Of a stretch of DNA of 64,000 nt, positions 51,001-61,031 are shown in pieces. Source of the DNA: Membranipora membranacea (lineage: Eukaryota > Bryozoa > Gymnolaemata > Cheilostomatida > Membraniporidae); contig OU612066.1 of the NCBI GenBank assembly GCA_914767715.1, forward strand, positions 3,229,001 to 3,293,000, read 5' to 3'. Position numbers and translations under genes: made by a program. Below the pieces are notes generated by a model. That model was not told the DNA's origin and ran no database searches. It saw only the letters and a list, made by a program, of their open reading frames with translations. The first letter of the stretch is position 1. Each line of letters opens with the position of its first letter.

Positions 51001-54000
51001 GGTTCGAATCCCACTGAAGTCTACTGACTGCTGGGGCTTGGTTGGACCCCCAGGTGTGCTCTGTCCTGCCTGGAAACTGAGAGCAAATGGGCGCTGTTAT
51101 TGCAGCCTAGCCCCTAAGGCAACTAGTATTTCGCCGCCCATGCTTCGGGATGTGGTGTGTGATATGTCATCTGATTTTAATCAACCTTTTGATTTTTGAT
51201 CAAATCAAATGTATCAAAAAACATAGAGTTATTATAAACTAATAGATTTACTGAGTATATGCTGAGTATGTTCCACGGTAATCTGTGAATACTCTTATTT
51301 CTGTTATCAGTAATGGAGAGGGTATCACAGCTCAACATGAGCTACACACAGTCCAGCTCTGTATTATATATCAGCCTGATGGAGTCACTGAACAACATTA
51401 CTTACCAGCTGATGTCAGATAACAGAACGTTATCGACTCTCTCAGTCTCTCTAGGTATGTCATTTCTTATTACCAGCTTTGATGGTAGATAGATGGCTTG
51501 CTTGAGATAATGGACCAATTATTCTTGTGCATGTTTAAATCTGCAGATTCATCCGGATATTGTTTATATATATATCAAAGTATTGATTATAATGTTTGTT
51601 TATAATAATATATATCATAGATGTAATATTTTCAAACTTATGTCGTTACGTCATGTACCACTGTTTTTCATTAGAAGGAGATAGGGTGATGTTAACTGCC
51701 CTAAACAACAGTTTAGCTGACATGAGTCGAACAGCTTCAAATATACAAAATTCTGTGATGTCATCGTACATGTCAGCCAGTGAGGAGCGTGCACAGACAG
51801 ACTCACTATATCAGTCTGTTAGTAGGAGTAAAAGAGATGTCCTTGACCTTCTTGCTATGGTGAACATATATGAAGTGAGTGAAACCTTTTACATAGCTGC
51901 TTGTGAACGATGGGGTCAAGATAACTGTTTGTATCGCGTACATCCAATCATAAGAGCAGTATTGTGTCTTTACTTTGGCTGCTAGAAAGTAGAGTTGTCT
52001 TCCATTACAAACCGCAAGCAGAGTGATTATTTTAAGAACACACTGGTATCACCATAGGGGACAAGCACTCAATAGCACTGATTGCCTTGGTACTGGCACT
52101 GAATCTCGTTGTACTGATAAATGGCAAGATATGGCAGATATGGCAGAAGGTATTGAAAAGTCTTCCTGTTGTTTATGATACAACATCTCATTACTTTAGA
52201 CTCAGGCTGGGGTGCTGCAGAGACAGATAACAGAGATGTGGATTACTGGTAATCAGACAGAATCAAATATTGACCATGTGGCTGATCTGCTAGAGATAAT
52301 ACAGGGATTAAGTCAGAACATCACGCGACAGGAAAAGCCAGATCTCTCAAATATGGGTGAATAAATTATACAACCAAATTTTTGTAACTCTCAAATGCTT
52401 GGTGACTGTGTGGTCCCAAGTAGGTTGACATGAGTTGCAAACGCGATCAATTCATTATGGTTCCAGCCACTGATATATATTCATATCAATGGTTCCAGCG
52501 TTTGCTATTGTTGTATGTTGATGTTAATATAAATTGTAGAATCGATGTTGATGTGGATATATGAACATCAGCTTGACTTCAATGATACACAAACATATGT
52601 GTACAGATCAGAGGAATATAAGCATCAGGCCGATGAACTACTGGAACAAGTCAAATATTCAGAGTAAGTATGTAAATATGTAGGCCTACCCCTCGATATC
52701 GATGAACACGTGTCATACTTAACCATTAGTCTGTATATAGCATATAAAAATATACCTATATATATATATATATATATACTAAGGCAGCAGCTTGAAACCC
52801 AAGAAATGGTAAGTAAAATAAATGACAATAAGACATTGGATATTTTAAGAGAAACCCCCTATAACGGTCACATGAATCGCAAGATTGTTTTGCGATAATT
52901 CCCCATAAAACGTGGAAAAACACACAGGTATTATGATGATTTCTCTTTTAAAGAATCTCTTTTTATACGAACATCAGCAGCTACTGAAGAAGTCTCGATA
53001 TGATGAGAACAGACCAAATACTTGCACACTCTATTCTATGGTCACCGAATTTTGAAATTCCTGAGAAATTACGCTGCAAATGTAGTTTAATACTACATGA
53101 ACCAATGTGCTATATTTCAGTTTTGTTTTATGACCGTGTAGCTTGTTTGCTTGTGGAAACGTTAACTGTTTCAAAGGTTTGGTACAGTTACTCAGCATAG
53201 TATTGTCCTCCTTTGGATATGTTACACATATTATATTTAATCTTGTAGTTCAATTAAATTACTGTTCAGCATTCTAGAGTAGACTTTAATATTCAAGTTA
53301 ACCCCCGTCAATTGTGTAAATTATTTGTTCTTGGCTCTACAGAAGTGAAGTCAGTCAAGTGGTCGAGGAAATAGAGTCGGCAGAGAGAGATTTATCTGCT
53401 GCCGATATGCAAACCAACAATACCAGCAGGAAAGTTAACGGTAGCATCGAGCCGTTACAACAACGAATCAATCAGATGATGAGCCAGGTAAGAGTGTGTA
53501 TCAGTATGTCAAGTAAAAATGTCTGTGACAGCAAGTCATGTTAAGAGTATGAGTGATTGTCAGTGAATCTTGGTGGAGCACCTCATAAAATTGCAGGGTG
53601 GTGGAGGAAGATGATGCTAACGGAAGAACACCTGATAAAGAGACCCCCCCCCCTTCCACACTAACCTCTTTTGCCACAAAGACTCCATTGATGCCTTACT
53701 TGATGCAAATGTTCCACTGCTAAATGACCGTTAAATGTTAGACAAATCACAACATAAGCTCTACTTGTAGAATCATCTTGAATAATTTGTGTTTTTTTTA
53801 TTCCTTGTTAATCTGGTTACAAGTGCCCTGCACTTAAAACTTTCCCCAGGAAAATATGTGGTATATATAATATATATAGTGATGACGGAATCGATCAAAT
53901 CATTGTAGATGTCAAAAGAATTGGTGATGAACGACGAGAAAACAATTGAAGTGCTAAGTAATCTGGAGGTTTTCCAGCTATTAACCAATCAAATTCAAGA

Positions 54001-54866
54001 ATGCAGGGAAAACTCTACATATGAATTACTCAATCTCAACACTAGCTCAAGCCTTTTATATGAACAGGCGCTCAATGCTCATCAAGTAAGAGAAAAAATA
54101 AATGTATCTCTGTTTTTGCTCTGTTATAACATTGATATTTGAGTTATCATCACCAGATTTATGGTAGCATAACTCTAACATACCAAACTACGCTCAACTT
54201 AGAAACACAATATTATTCATGATATAAACCATTCAGAATTGATTCGCAATAAATTTCTCTTGTAACATTTTTTTCTCTTAACTGAAAACTAGATAAAAAA
54301 ATGATGTTTGAATCATTACACTTATACTCCATTGCAGACATCGACAGATATAAACTCAGGGAGAAGTCAAATATTTCTCAGGCTTCAACTTCAAGCTATG
54401 GCTGTGCAAAGGTCACATGTCAACCTGGCACAATCAACCAATCAACAGCGAGAATTATCTCAGAGAATCAACGCACAAAAACAACAGTTACTAGGTATGT
54501 TTTTGACTGCACCTCTGAGCATTTGATTAACAAACTCAACATCATCTTTATTTCACAGTTGGGTGCATCCTGTAATAATGTAAGATGGTGACCAGTTTTC
54601 TGGGTGAATCCCTCGTAGCTGTAGATATTCAATCTGGTGAAGGAATAAAAAATCCTATGATTACTTGTGTTACAGGTTGAACAACTATGTAAATCACTGA
54701 GGCTAATAACATGTTCTTCTTCAATTTAACAGATTTGATGGAACAGTTTAGAGTTAATGAACTAAAGTTAGAATCACTAGAATCTCAGATAAGTGAAGCA
54801 GAGCAGAAGCTGACAGATTATATTGATAGTCTGCAGATGTCACCTGATCAGGGCTGCCAACCTTGA
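37082..54866 (+). CDS. Laminin chain with mixed beta/gamma architecture
   Basis: Secreted basement-membrane subunit, 39 coding exons, 1994 aa (human gamma-1 is 1609, beta-1 1786). Order: signal peptide ([20 protein letters not shown]), LN domain (about aa 22-267), LE repeats, a shortened LF-like module (about 522-653), LE repeats, an L4/laminin IV-A module (about 855-1060), more LE repeats, then a coiled coil of about 590 aa ending [12 protein letters not shown]. The terminal Cys is placed as in gamma chains, which use it to link to beta. LF is typical of beta chains and L4 of gamma/alpha chains. All 38 junctions keep frame; two small exons near 52784-52991 are the weakest. Domain blocks are listed separately. 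The 3'UTR AATAAA is at 55486. Confidence 0.93.
38518..38590 (-). tRNA. tRNA-Arg (anticodon ACG)
   Basis: Complement reads as a full cloverleaf: acceptor GGCCTCG with CGGGGTC, D-arm GGCCCAATGGATAAGGC, anticodon arm CCTGA-CTACGAA-TCAGG (anticodon ACG), T-arm CCAGG-TTCGAGT-CCTGG, discriminator A. Internal box A (TGGCCCAATGG) and box B (GGTTCGAGTCC) are intact. A T5 pol III terminator follows 7 nt downstream on that strand (38507-38511). It lies antisense within laminin intron 4. Confidence 0.95.
39215..39623 (+). repeat. 36-bp minisatellite in laminin intron 5
   Basis: The unit GACACTATATATACTAGT + AATATCAGTAATACTAAT repeats about 11 times with small indels (an extra AT in one unit, an extra TAATG in another). 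Because 36 is divisible by 3, both strands show repetitive ORFs of 88-154 aa. These are artefacts. Confidence 0.95.
39827..41633 (+). other. Laminin: first LE block (exons 6-10)
   Basis: Exons 39827-39947, 40272-40433, 40630-40797, 41118-41224 and the first three quarters of 41418-41633. Eight-cysteine EGF-like LE modules, for example [55 protein letters not shown] and [16 protein letters not shown]. Exon 10 ends with [19 protein letters not shown], the transition into the LF-like module. Confidence 0.9.
41570..42410 (+). other. Laminin: shortened LF-like (beta-type domain IV) module
   Basis: The end of exon 10 plus exons 41851-41974 and 42195-42410. [20 protein letters not shown] aligns with the beta-1 entry [36 protein letters not shown] aligns with VCFEKGTNYTVRLELP, and [19 protein letters not shown] with DVCRNIIFSISALLHQTGLAC. 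The module spans only about 130 aa against roughly 220 in vertebrate beta chains. The missing part lies around the central strands after [12 protein letters not shown]. Either it is naturally compact or an exon was missed. Confidence 0.7.
42668..44080 (+). other. Laminin: second LE block (exons 13-16)
   Basis: Exons 42668-42814, 43157-43288, 43563-43683 and 43941-44080. Typical LE units include [58 protein letters not shown] and [18 protein letters not shown]. The acceptor region of exon 15 is tandemly duplicated just upstream. Confidence 0.9.
43503..43593 (+). repeat. 59-bp tandem duplication of the exon-15 acceptor
   Basis: The block AGGGTTTGGGTGTAGAGAG continuing TGCGTATGTACTCAGT occurs at 43502-43536 and again at 43561-43595. 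Both copies follow an AG. Splicing to the upstream copy would add 59 nt, shift the frame and reach TAG soon after, so only the downstream acceptor gives protein. Confidence 0.8.
44415..46035 (+). other. Laminin: L4 (laminin IV type A) module, exons 17-20
   Basis: Exons 44415-44637, 44862-45059, 45402-45570 and 45913-46035. An LE repeat is split as in gamma and alpha chains: [13 protein letters not shown] opens, and [17 protein letters not shown] closes on the far side. Inside, [47 protein letters not shown] and [20 protein letters not shown] match the L4 core (compare the gamma-1 FLGKQVLSYGQNLSFSF...FRLHE...LNNLTSIKIR). Confidence 0.88.
45976..49530 (+). other. Laminin: third LE block (exons 20-27)
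   Basis: The end of exon 20, then 46316-46517, 46744-46892, 47477-47639, 47953-48093, 48361-48519, 49112-49237 and the start of 49495-49617. Repeats read for example [80 protein letters not shown] and [16 protein letters not shown]. One unit (47953-48093, [18 protein letters not shown]) has a shortened loop. Confidence 0.9.
48659..49014 (+). repeat. Interspersed repeat R3, plus copy (laminin intron 25)
   Basis: Begins ACTGACTCTCGTGATCTGAC and ends GAGCATGCGCAGAATG. An inverted copy of similar length lies at 55752-56112. Shared words include GGGCATGTAGATCACTGATA, AACAATGAGTTTAGT and TTTTGCAGAGATCAGCTCAT. No ORF; class unknown. Confidence 0.8.
50945..51186 (+). mobile_element. tRNA-derived SINE, copy 2 (laminin intron 29)
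   Basis: Same family as 1687-1910 but better preserved. Box A is TGGCTCAGTTGG with TTAGAGCG following, and box B GGTTCGAATCC is intact. The body runs GTGTGCTCTGTCCTGCCTGG to CTTCGGGATGTGG, and the 3' end is TTTTAATCAACC followed by an A/T-rich tail. It is too divergent in the acceptor and anticodon arms to be a working tRNA. Confidence 0.85.
52757..52779. repeat. (TA)n microsatellite before laminin exon 34
   Basis: About 11 TA units abut the acceptor of the 25-nt exon at 52784. They leave no normal pyrimidine tract, which may weaken that splice site. Confidence 0.85.
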
Positions 54867-55485
54867 ATCACATTTTGATCCGTCCAAAATTGAACTGCTT
54901 TTGCTACAGCTATATCTGTAAGCCTCTACAATCCATATACTCATGTCCAATAGATCCTGCTTCTTTATTGATTTCCCTCACTCAACAAGTCCCATCAAAG
55001 GGTGAATACATTGTGCAGGTTATCGACCCAAACAGCATAACAAACATTTATTTACATATTAACGGCACAATACTCAAATCAGACGCATAATAATAATGTT
55101 GCGTCATTCATCAAAATCTCACTTTTTTTCTAAGTCATTCAGAATCCCAGTTCCTATATTTTATAATTTCACAATTTATTTGTTAGTCATTCTTCTGACC
55201 AAAAGTATGCACCAGCGCTGTTGTGATGCAAGCTAGTTGTAGTTTTATACTTTGATTTTTAAACATAAGCATATAATTAGTATTTATATGGTTATGGATT
55301 TGTGTATCGAGTCATATTTTCTTTGCAATGTAACCTGTCAGCCGATTAATTCTGTGTATTAAAGCATTCAACTCTGTTGGACTTCTAATCTTTTATTATT
55401 TTTTTACATCTTTTCACCACATTGGTATAATGCTGCCAATACTAATTTTATCTTTTATAAGTGACAAGTTTTTTATCCGTCCTCC

Positions 55486-55491
55486 AATAAA
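55486..55491 (+). promoter_or_regulatory. Polyadenylation signal of the laminin gene
   Basis: AATAAATAAA about 620 bp after the stop codon. A weaker ATTAAA occurs earlier at about 55358. Confidence 0.5.
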
Positions 55492-55751
55492 TAAAATCGA
55501 TTGCTCACTGGTTCGCTCCTTTGTGTTTTATTTGGTTTCATTATCCTAAGGGGACTTAGTATCGTTTGTTTTTCATTTTAGCGCACTGATGCTAAAATAT
55601 AAAAAGCAACTTGTTTTTCGTTTATTGTTCCAAAACAACAAATCAAAGTCCCCTTATAGTTAGTGTCTCACAAGCAATGAGAGGACAAAGCTAATCATAT
55701 AATTATTATTTCTGCTACTGCTACGGCCAAGTCTATTAGTATCATATCATG

Positions 55752-56112
55752 CATTCTGCGCATGCTCAGCTCTGGGCATGAGCTGATCTCTGCAAAATTG
55801 AGTCTCGGAATTCCGAAGCCATCTGATTGGCTACCTGCTCTGGTGGCACACTCTCAAATGCGTGCGGAATTGTTAGAAAGAGTTATCTTCTATTGTCACT
55901 ATTAGCTAAATTTGACTGGCAATTTATGCAGGGGGTGTCCTCTCTCCCCAGACCAAAATTGCAATCAGAACCCAGACTAAACTCATTGTTCTTGCACATG
56001 CGCAAATTCAAGTCATGCATGATACATACTTAGCCTTACGACATTCTCTTTGTGGTAATGATAGCCTAGTTTATCAGTGATCTACATGCCCAGTCAGATC
56101 ACGAGAGTCAGT
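55752..56112 (-). repeat. Interspersed repeat R3, minus copy
   Basis: Inverted partner of 48659-49014. Together the two copies bracket laminin exons 26-39 and the 3'UTR. Confidence 0.8.
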
Positions 56113-56437
56113 ATGCATATCATGTGCAATATATTCAGTCAATTCATTCAGTAAATTGATATAAATCAATGAACTTATCCACCATGGAGTCTACGTTGTC
56201 TTCGCAAAGAATGTGATCCCAGGAGACATTAGAAAACAGTTTTGTTATGTTTAAAGGACTCAATTTTGAATAATCATTATATTATGCCATTTTGATTCGC
56301 TCAGTATGTTTTCAAATTTTGTAATTTCTTTTAGCAAAGATAAAAAAGTGGTCACTCAATGAGTACTCCATAACACCACTAGAAGAACAAAATTCAGGTT
56401 TTGTGACATATATATGATCTATTAATGTACCTGTGTT

Positions 56438-57037
56438 TTACTTTTCGGTGACCCGGGTAGGGGCATCGATCAATTGGTGTAAAGAAAATCGTGATAAAAC
56501 GTTACTATTCGACCTAGTTTTGGTTTTCCTATCAAGCAAATTAATATTAAAGTCCCCCAATATTGTGATATCATCTGTGTGACCCAAACACTGTTCAACA
56601 TAATCACAGAATAAGTCATTCCAGGAAACTGTCTTGTTGGGTGGTCTGTATATCAGAGAAACTATAAAGGGTTTACGGAAATTAGGTTTGATTAGAAGCG
56701 TGACACTCTCTGGAACCACGGGATCCAGAATAGTTAGGTGCTCATAAGAAACTCCAATCTGTACATAACAGAGAAGCCCTCCCCCTGAACTACCTGTTCT
56801 GTTTCTTTTAACTATCACATAACCTGGTATCTCAAAAAAGTTGTCTCCATCAAATTCATTCAAAAATGTCTCAGATAAACAAAAAACGGAATATTGATTT
56901 TCCAACAAAATAGATTTAACTTGATCATACTTGTCAGACCTCGAATATATAAGTGAGAAATTGAAAAGAGCTAGACCATATTTTGTATTGAGTGCTGATT
57001 GGTACTGCTCTTCGCTAACAAATTTAACATTCTGAGC
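56438..57037 (-). pseudogene. LINE endonuclease fragment
   Basis: The minus strand encodes an APE-type endonuclease of a non-LTR retrotransposon. A degraded LALFNFSLIYSRSDKYDQ is followed by VFCLSETFLNE, RTGSSGGGLLCYVQ, VSLIYRPPNK and ITILGDFNINLLD. The SET, YRPP and GDFN boxes are the standard landmarks. The fragment ends in ...DAPTRVTEK, where the following part of the element is lost. No RT is attached. Confidence 0.85.
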
Positions 57038-57050
57038 TTTTTTCCCTGTA

Positions 57051-59340
57051 ATGTTTTTATCATAACACTGTCACAACATTCAGCGTATTCTCTTATCATA
57101 ATGGTTACACATCTTCATTACCATAATGATGTGAGAGCGTTGGATTGTCCTCTCAGTTAAAAGCATGACTGTAATCAAGGATTTCTATTGCCATGGGCAG
57201 ACGACACTTAATGGTGACACACATCGATCATAAATTACAGCTTGTTTCCAATCCTCTCTTGAAATCCTTGCTGTAATGCACTGTTTTCCAAAAGGTCTGA
57301 AAAACATTTATTCTAAGGTTTGAGATGACACAAAAGGTTTGAAAAGAGCCAGTTCCCACCATATCAAACCTTAGATATCTTTTTCAAACCTTATCGCAGG
57401 TTTTCCAAACCTAAAACCTTGTCAAAGGTTTGAGAACAATGTGAGCAATAGGTTAGAGAAATGAATTCATAGTTTGATAATGATACCAACGCCGCCACCA
57501 AGATTAAATAATTATGTTATCTGTATGACAAACGATGACTACTGATGAAAGCTATTCACATAATCCCTTACAATAACTTAATTATTCACTAACACTAGCA
57601 GTAACAGCTGGAGTTCAGCACTCAGTTCATTGTAAATGAAATGGATTACTGAAAATGTTACATAATGTTTTCTTCAGAAGCAGGGTGTGAATCAACATTA
57701 CTACACACATCTCAAGATACCCTACTGACCTTAATTATTCGGGGAGGGCACAACTCCAACCTTTTTCACTAGTCTAAATATTCACGGATCTCAGGCCTGC
57801 GAAGTTGAGAGGATAACTAGTAGTAGTGTTCTGTTTAAGAAAACCAGACCTCATTGTGATTTGAAACTGCAACAAACCATTGTGACGGCAGACGCTCTAC
57901 ACACTGAGCTATTCAGCCTCTTGACTAATATGATAAGTATTTAGCTAGTTTTAACTATTCCCGGTTTCTGTCATCTCATCGCTAACCGCGAAATATTAAA
58001 ACACTTGAAAACATAAGGTCAGTAGGGTAAACTGGGTCAGTAGCTTGTTTGCCAGCCAAAGAAGAAGTAAAGCTTAGTTAAATGCCATTTTGCCTTAATC
58101 AATCTCAGCTGAGGCGAATCTCCATTAACTCTCAACGGATTAATTTCCCAGACGGTAAAGGATTGAAACAGACAGTACTCTCCAGAAAATGGTAAGTTGC
58201 CTCCTATCATGCCAATATTCATTAATTTGTTAATATTCAGTATTCATATACCTTTTCTCACATTGTCCCGAACCACTTAAAAATAGTTGCTGAAATTATC
58301 TTGTAATTATTTGCGGTATCCATCAAACATGATACAGCTACCAATTTGAAGTGTAATTTATTGTGAATATATATCTAATATATCCTTTTTTCTACTTCCT
58401 GTTACAGCCGTCTAACAGGGCACGGAAGGAATCCGTGGAATGATTGGATTACTGTGATGGATAGTTGCTAAATTCCTCCCAATTCCCAATACTAAACTTT
58501 CTTATCTTCTTCCCCTATTTTCAAAAGTTTTTGCATCATTTTAATTGCCCCTTGCATCATAAGTTATTACAACATAGTTTGTTTTTATTTATTTTAGTTA
58601 TTAATAAAATGCAGAACATTAACAAGATGATTAATAAATTGATCTATTAAGATTCAATGATTTTATAAAGTTACACACTGCTTGTCTTTGATAAGTTATA
58701 ACTTTGATTAAATTCTTGACAATTAAAAAATATGCATGTAATACTATGGCAATGGTGCCCAAATGTTACCATGCCATATAAATAGGCCTCCTCGTAAGCA
58801 CGGTACTGTCCCGTCACTCTTTAATGTTATTTCATAACATTTTTATGACATGGAAATCTGCTGTCACTTGGGGTTATTGTAATGTGAAAAAATAACGCTC
58901 TCACGATGTCAGGTAACAACATTTGAAAGCTGTTAATCAGTAACATTTGAAATAACATGACCATAACGTTAAAATGTGTCCACAGTTTTCACAACTATAA
59001 CATCACATCAAAGCGCTCTGATGAGAATTCTTGAATGTTATAGCAACGTTATCATACTGGTATAGAAATGTTTGCTATACCCGGTACTCTGTACCCGGTA
59101 CTCTGTACCTATAAATCAATAAGTAAATAAGTAAAAATAAATGACTCATTTTTTATGACACCTTCCTCCTTGGATTACCAAAAAGCAAAAGTGAAACCAG
59201 GGCGGTGCTCCATTATTGGTCTATATGAAATTCCGCAAAAGTATGGTCTCGGCTGCAAATTAACAAAAGTGAGGTCCCTCTAAAAATCACAACCCCAATG
59301 AGCACCCTGGTAATTTAATTAACAATTAAACCATAGAAAG
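57051..59340. other. Repeat-rich intergenic DNA, no gene recognised
   Basis: No coding region was found. Around 57285-57440 the word AAGGTTTGA and its complement TCAAACCTT occur at least six times in mixed orientation, with decayed variants, which suggests an old nested or inverted repeat. The rest is AT-rich single-copy-looking sequence. Confidence 0.4.
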
Positions 59341-59368
59341 GTCAGCATTTACCCACCAATCATTTCAT

Positions 59369-60556
59369 TTGGCCATGAAAGTTAATGGTTGTGTATCTGA
59401 ATGCAGTCGAGTAATACCTGGTGTGCCGCAGGGGTCTGTACTTGGACCCCTGCTGTTCAACATGTTTATTAACGATCTGATGGAGCTCAAAAATTGTTAT
59501 CTATATGCTGATGACTGCCTACTAGTCACCAGTGGGAAAAACCCAGACATTTCCACAAAACTTATGGAGAAAAGCATACATCAAGCATCCAGTTGGTTCA
59601 GTGAAAATTGCCTTGTTCTAAACAGCGGTAAAACGGATGTCATGAACATTTCCAATAAATGTAACATCAAACCTCCGGAACTTAAATTTAATAATCCCAT
59701 TTTCAAACTAAGTACTTAGGTGTGATTCTTGATAACTTAAATTTTAAATCTCATACCAGTAAAATTTAACAACAACTTTATCCAGTAGTCACCAACTTTT
59801 AACGTAATAGAAAATTCCTGACACCTAAATTAGCCAAGCTTTGGTACATTGGACTTATACGTTCAAATCTGGAATACAGCTCTCCTGTTTTATTTACAAC
59901 AAATGACTATGTCAAAAAAAAAATTTTACAAATTGAGAATAGATGTTTGAAAATTATAGACTATAACAGTTCTAAAGATAATACTCGAAAGACTTACAAC
60001 ATCCCTGTTTTAACTTTGCTTTTTTCGAATATTTGTATCTGCTGACTTTTTATAAAAATTGTTAATAGTTTAGTCCCAGTAACTGCTCCCCCAGAAATTA
60101 ACTAGTGTAACTCGGCTTGCTAAAATTTCTGGATTCAGACTATCCAAGGAAAATTCTAGATTTGCTTTAGCTAATTTCGGTGCTCAGAAGTTTAATGAAT
60201 TACCCAATCATATGAAGCTTAGTCAATCCCTTGCTTCATTCAAAAATGCCACTCGGAGCCACGTCCTCAAACTTCTCAATTAATAAGTCAGTTGTTATCA
60301 TTTCTTTTTAGCCTACTGCTGCATTGTTCTAACTTAACTTTTCTTTTCCCAGCTATTGTGTATTAACTTGTGTGATGTTTTATTGCTAATTAGTGTCTGT
60401 GTGTACTTCGTAATTTTACCTGTCATTGTTCTTGATTTTTAGTTACATGTCTTTTTAATTCTACACCATATTTTATCAATATTTCGGTTTTCTGGGTACA
60501 AGTCCTAAGGACTTATTCTTCTCCAGAATAAAAATGGAATAAATATATATATATAA
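59369..60556 (+). pseudogene. LINE reverse transcriptase 3' fragment with 3' tail
   Basis: The plus strand encodes RT motifs VIPGVPQGSVLGPLLFNMFI and CYLYADDCLLVTSGKN, then WFSENCLVLNSGKTDVMNIS. From 59719 on, homologous sequence continues (KYLGVILDNLNFKSH, LAKLWYIGLIRSNLEYSSPV) but with stops and frame changes. The 3' end is AATAAAAATGGAATAAATA running into (AT)n, as in CR1/L2-like tails. It may be the same family as the endonuclease fragment at 56438-57037, but the orientation is opposite. Confidence 0.85.
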
Positions 60557-61031
60557 GGTTGTCATTCCTTTGTTTTCCTTTTTATAGCGGAAACAATTAA
60601 CATAGGCCTGTTTCTATGTGTTGAAAAATTGAGATCAACATTGGAACGATAGAACAGTCATCAAACTTTCCATGCAGACTAACTCAGTACAGACTGCATG
60701 AGTATTAATACAGTCAAAACAACACATCACTCACTAATTGGCCATTGCCTATTACACTGATAATATGCAGACAGAGTGGGTTGCCAAAAAACTCAAAACT
60801 AACCAACACAGACAACTGAGACTTCAAAGAATGCTTGTGCCTGAATCAGGGTCAAAATCAGAGGGTTTTATTGAATTAGATTACAGAAAAGAGATCAATT
60901 TATTGGGCGAAAGAAAAAGTTGTAACAATACTTGAAAAATATTGCAGAAAAAAATGACAGAATATTAAAAACTGATTAGCAAAAGTAGAGAGAAAGAAAG
61001 CTGTTCATGTTTGAGTATCAAAGCCAAAGTA
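60557..61031. other. Intergenic DNA between LINE fragment and deaminase-like ORF
   Basis: AT-rich; no gene, RNA or repeat recognised. It contains the presumed 3' end of the minus-strand ORF that stops at 61032. Confidence 0.4.

Larger units (their letters stand above)
49495..54866 (+). other. Laminin: coiled-coil long-arm region (exons 27-39)
   Basis: Exons 49495-49617, 50007-50242, 50508-50685, 51311-51454, 51675-51874, 52206-52356, 52540-52663, 52784-52808, 52954-52991, 53343-53487, 53909-54085, 54338-54494, 54733-54866. The entry [15 protein letters not shown] resembles the beta-chain CTPCHQCFALWDVI. The exit, [19 protein letters not shown], resembles the gamma-1 tail ahead of its terminal Cys. 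Long Gln/Glu/Leu-rich heptads run between. The chain ends two residues after that Cys, so the gamma-1 Glu at position -3 needed for integrin binding is absent. The 25-nt and 38-nt exons are deduced from frame; the 38-nt exon uses a weak donor (AA|GTCTCG). Confidence 0.75.

Noticed and set aside
52605-52663. Laminin exon 33 starting after the ACAG near 52605
   Set aside because: It puts the exon in a frame without coiled-coil character. Starting at 52540 keeps phase and yields [20 protein letters not shown] plus further heptads.
56438-56908. Host gene for a 156-aa protein
   Set aside because: The YRPP and GDFN boxes and flanking decay identify it as a LINE endonuclease fragment.
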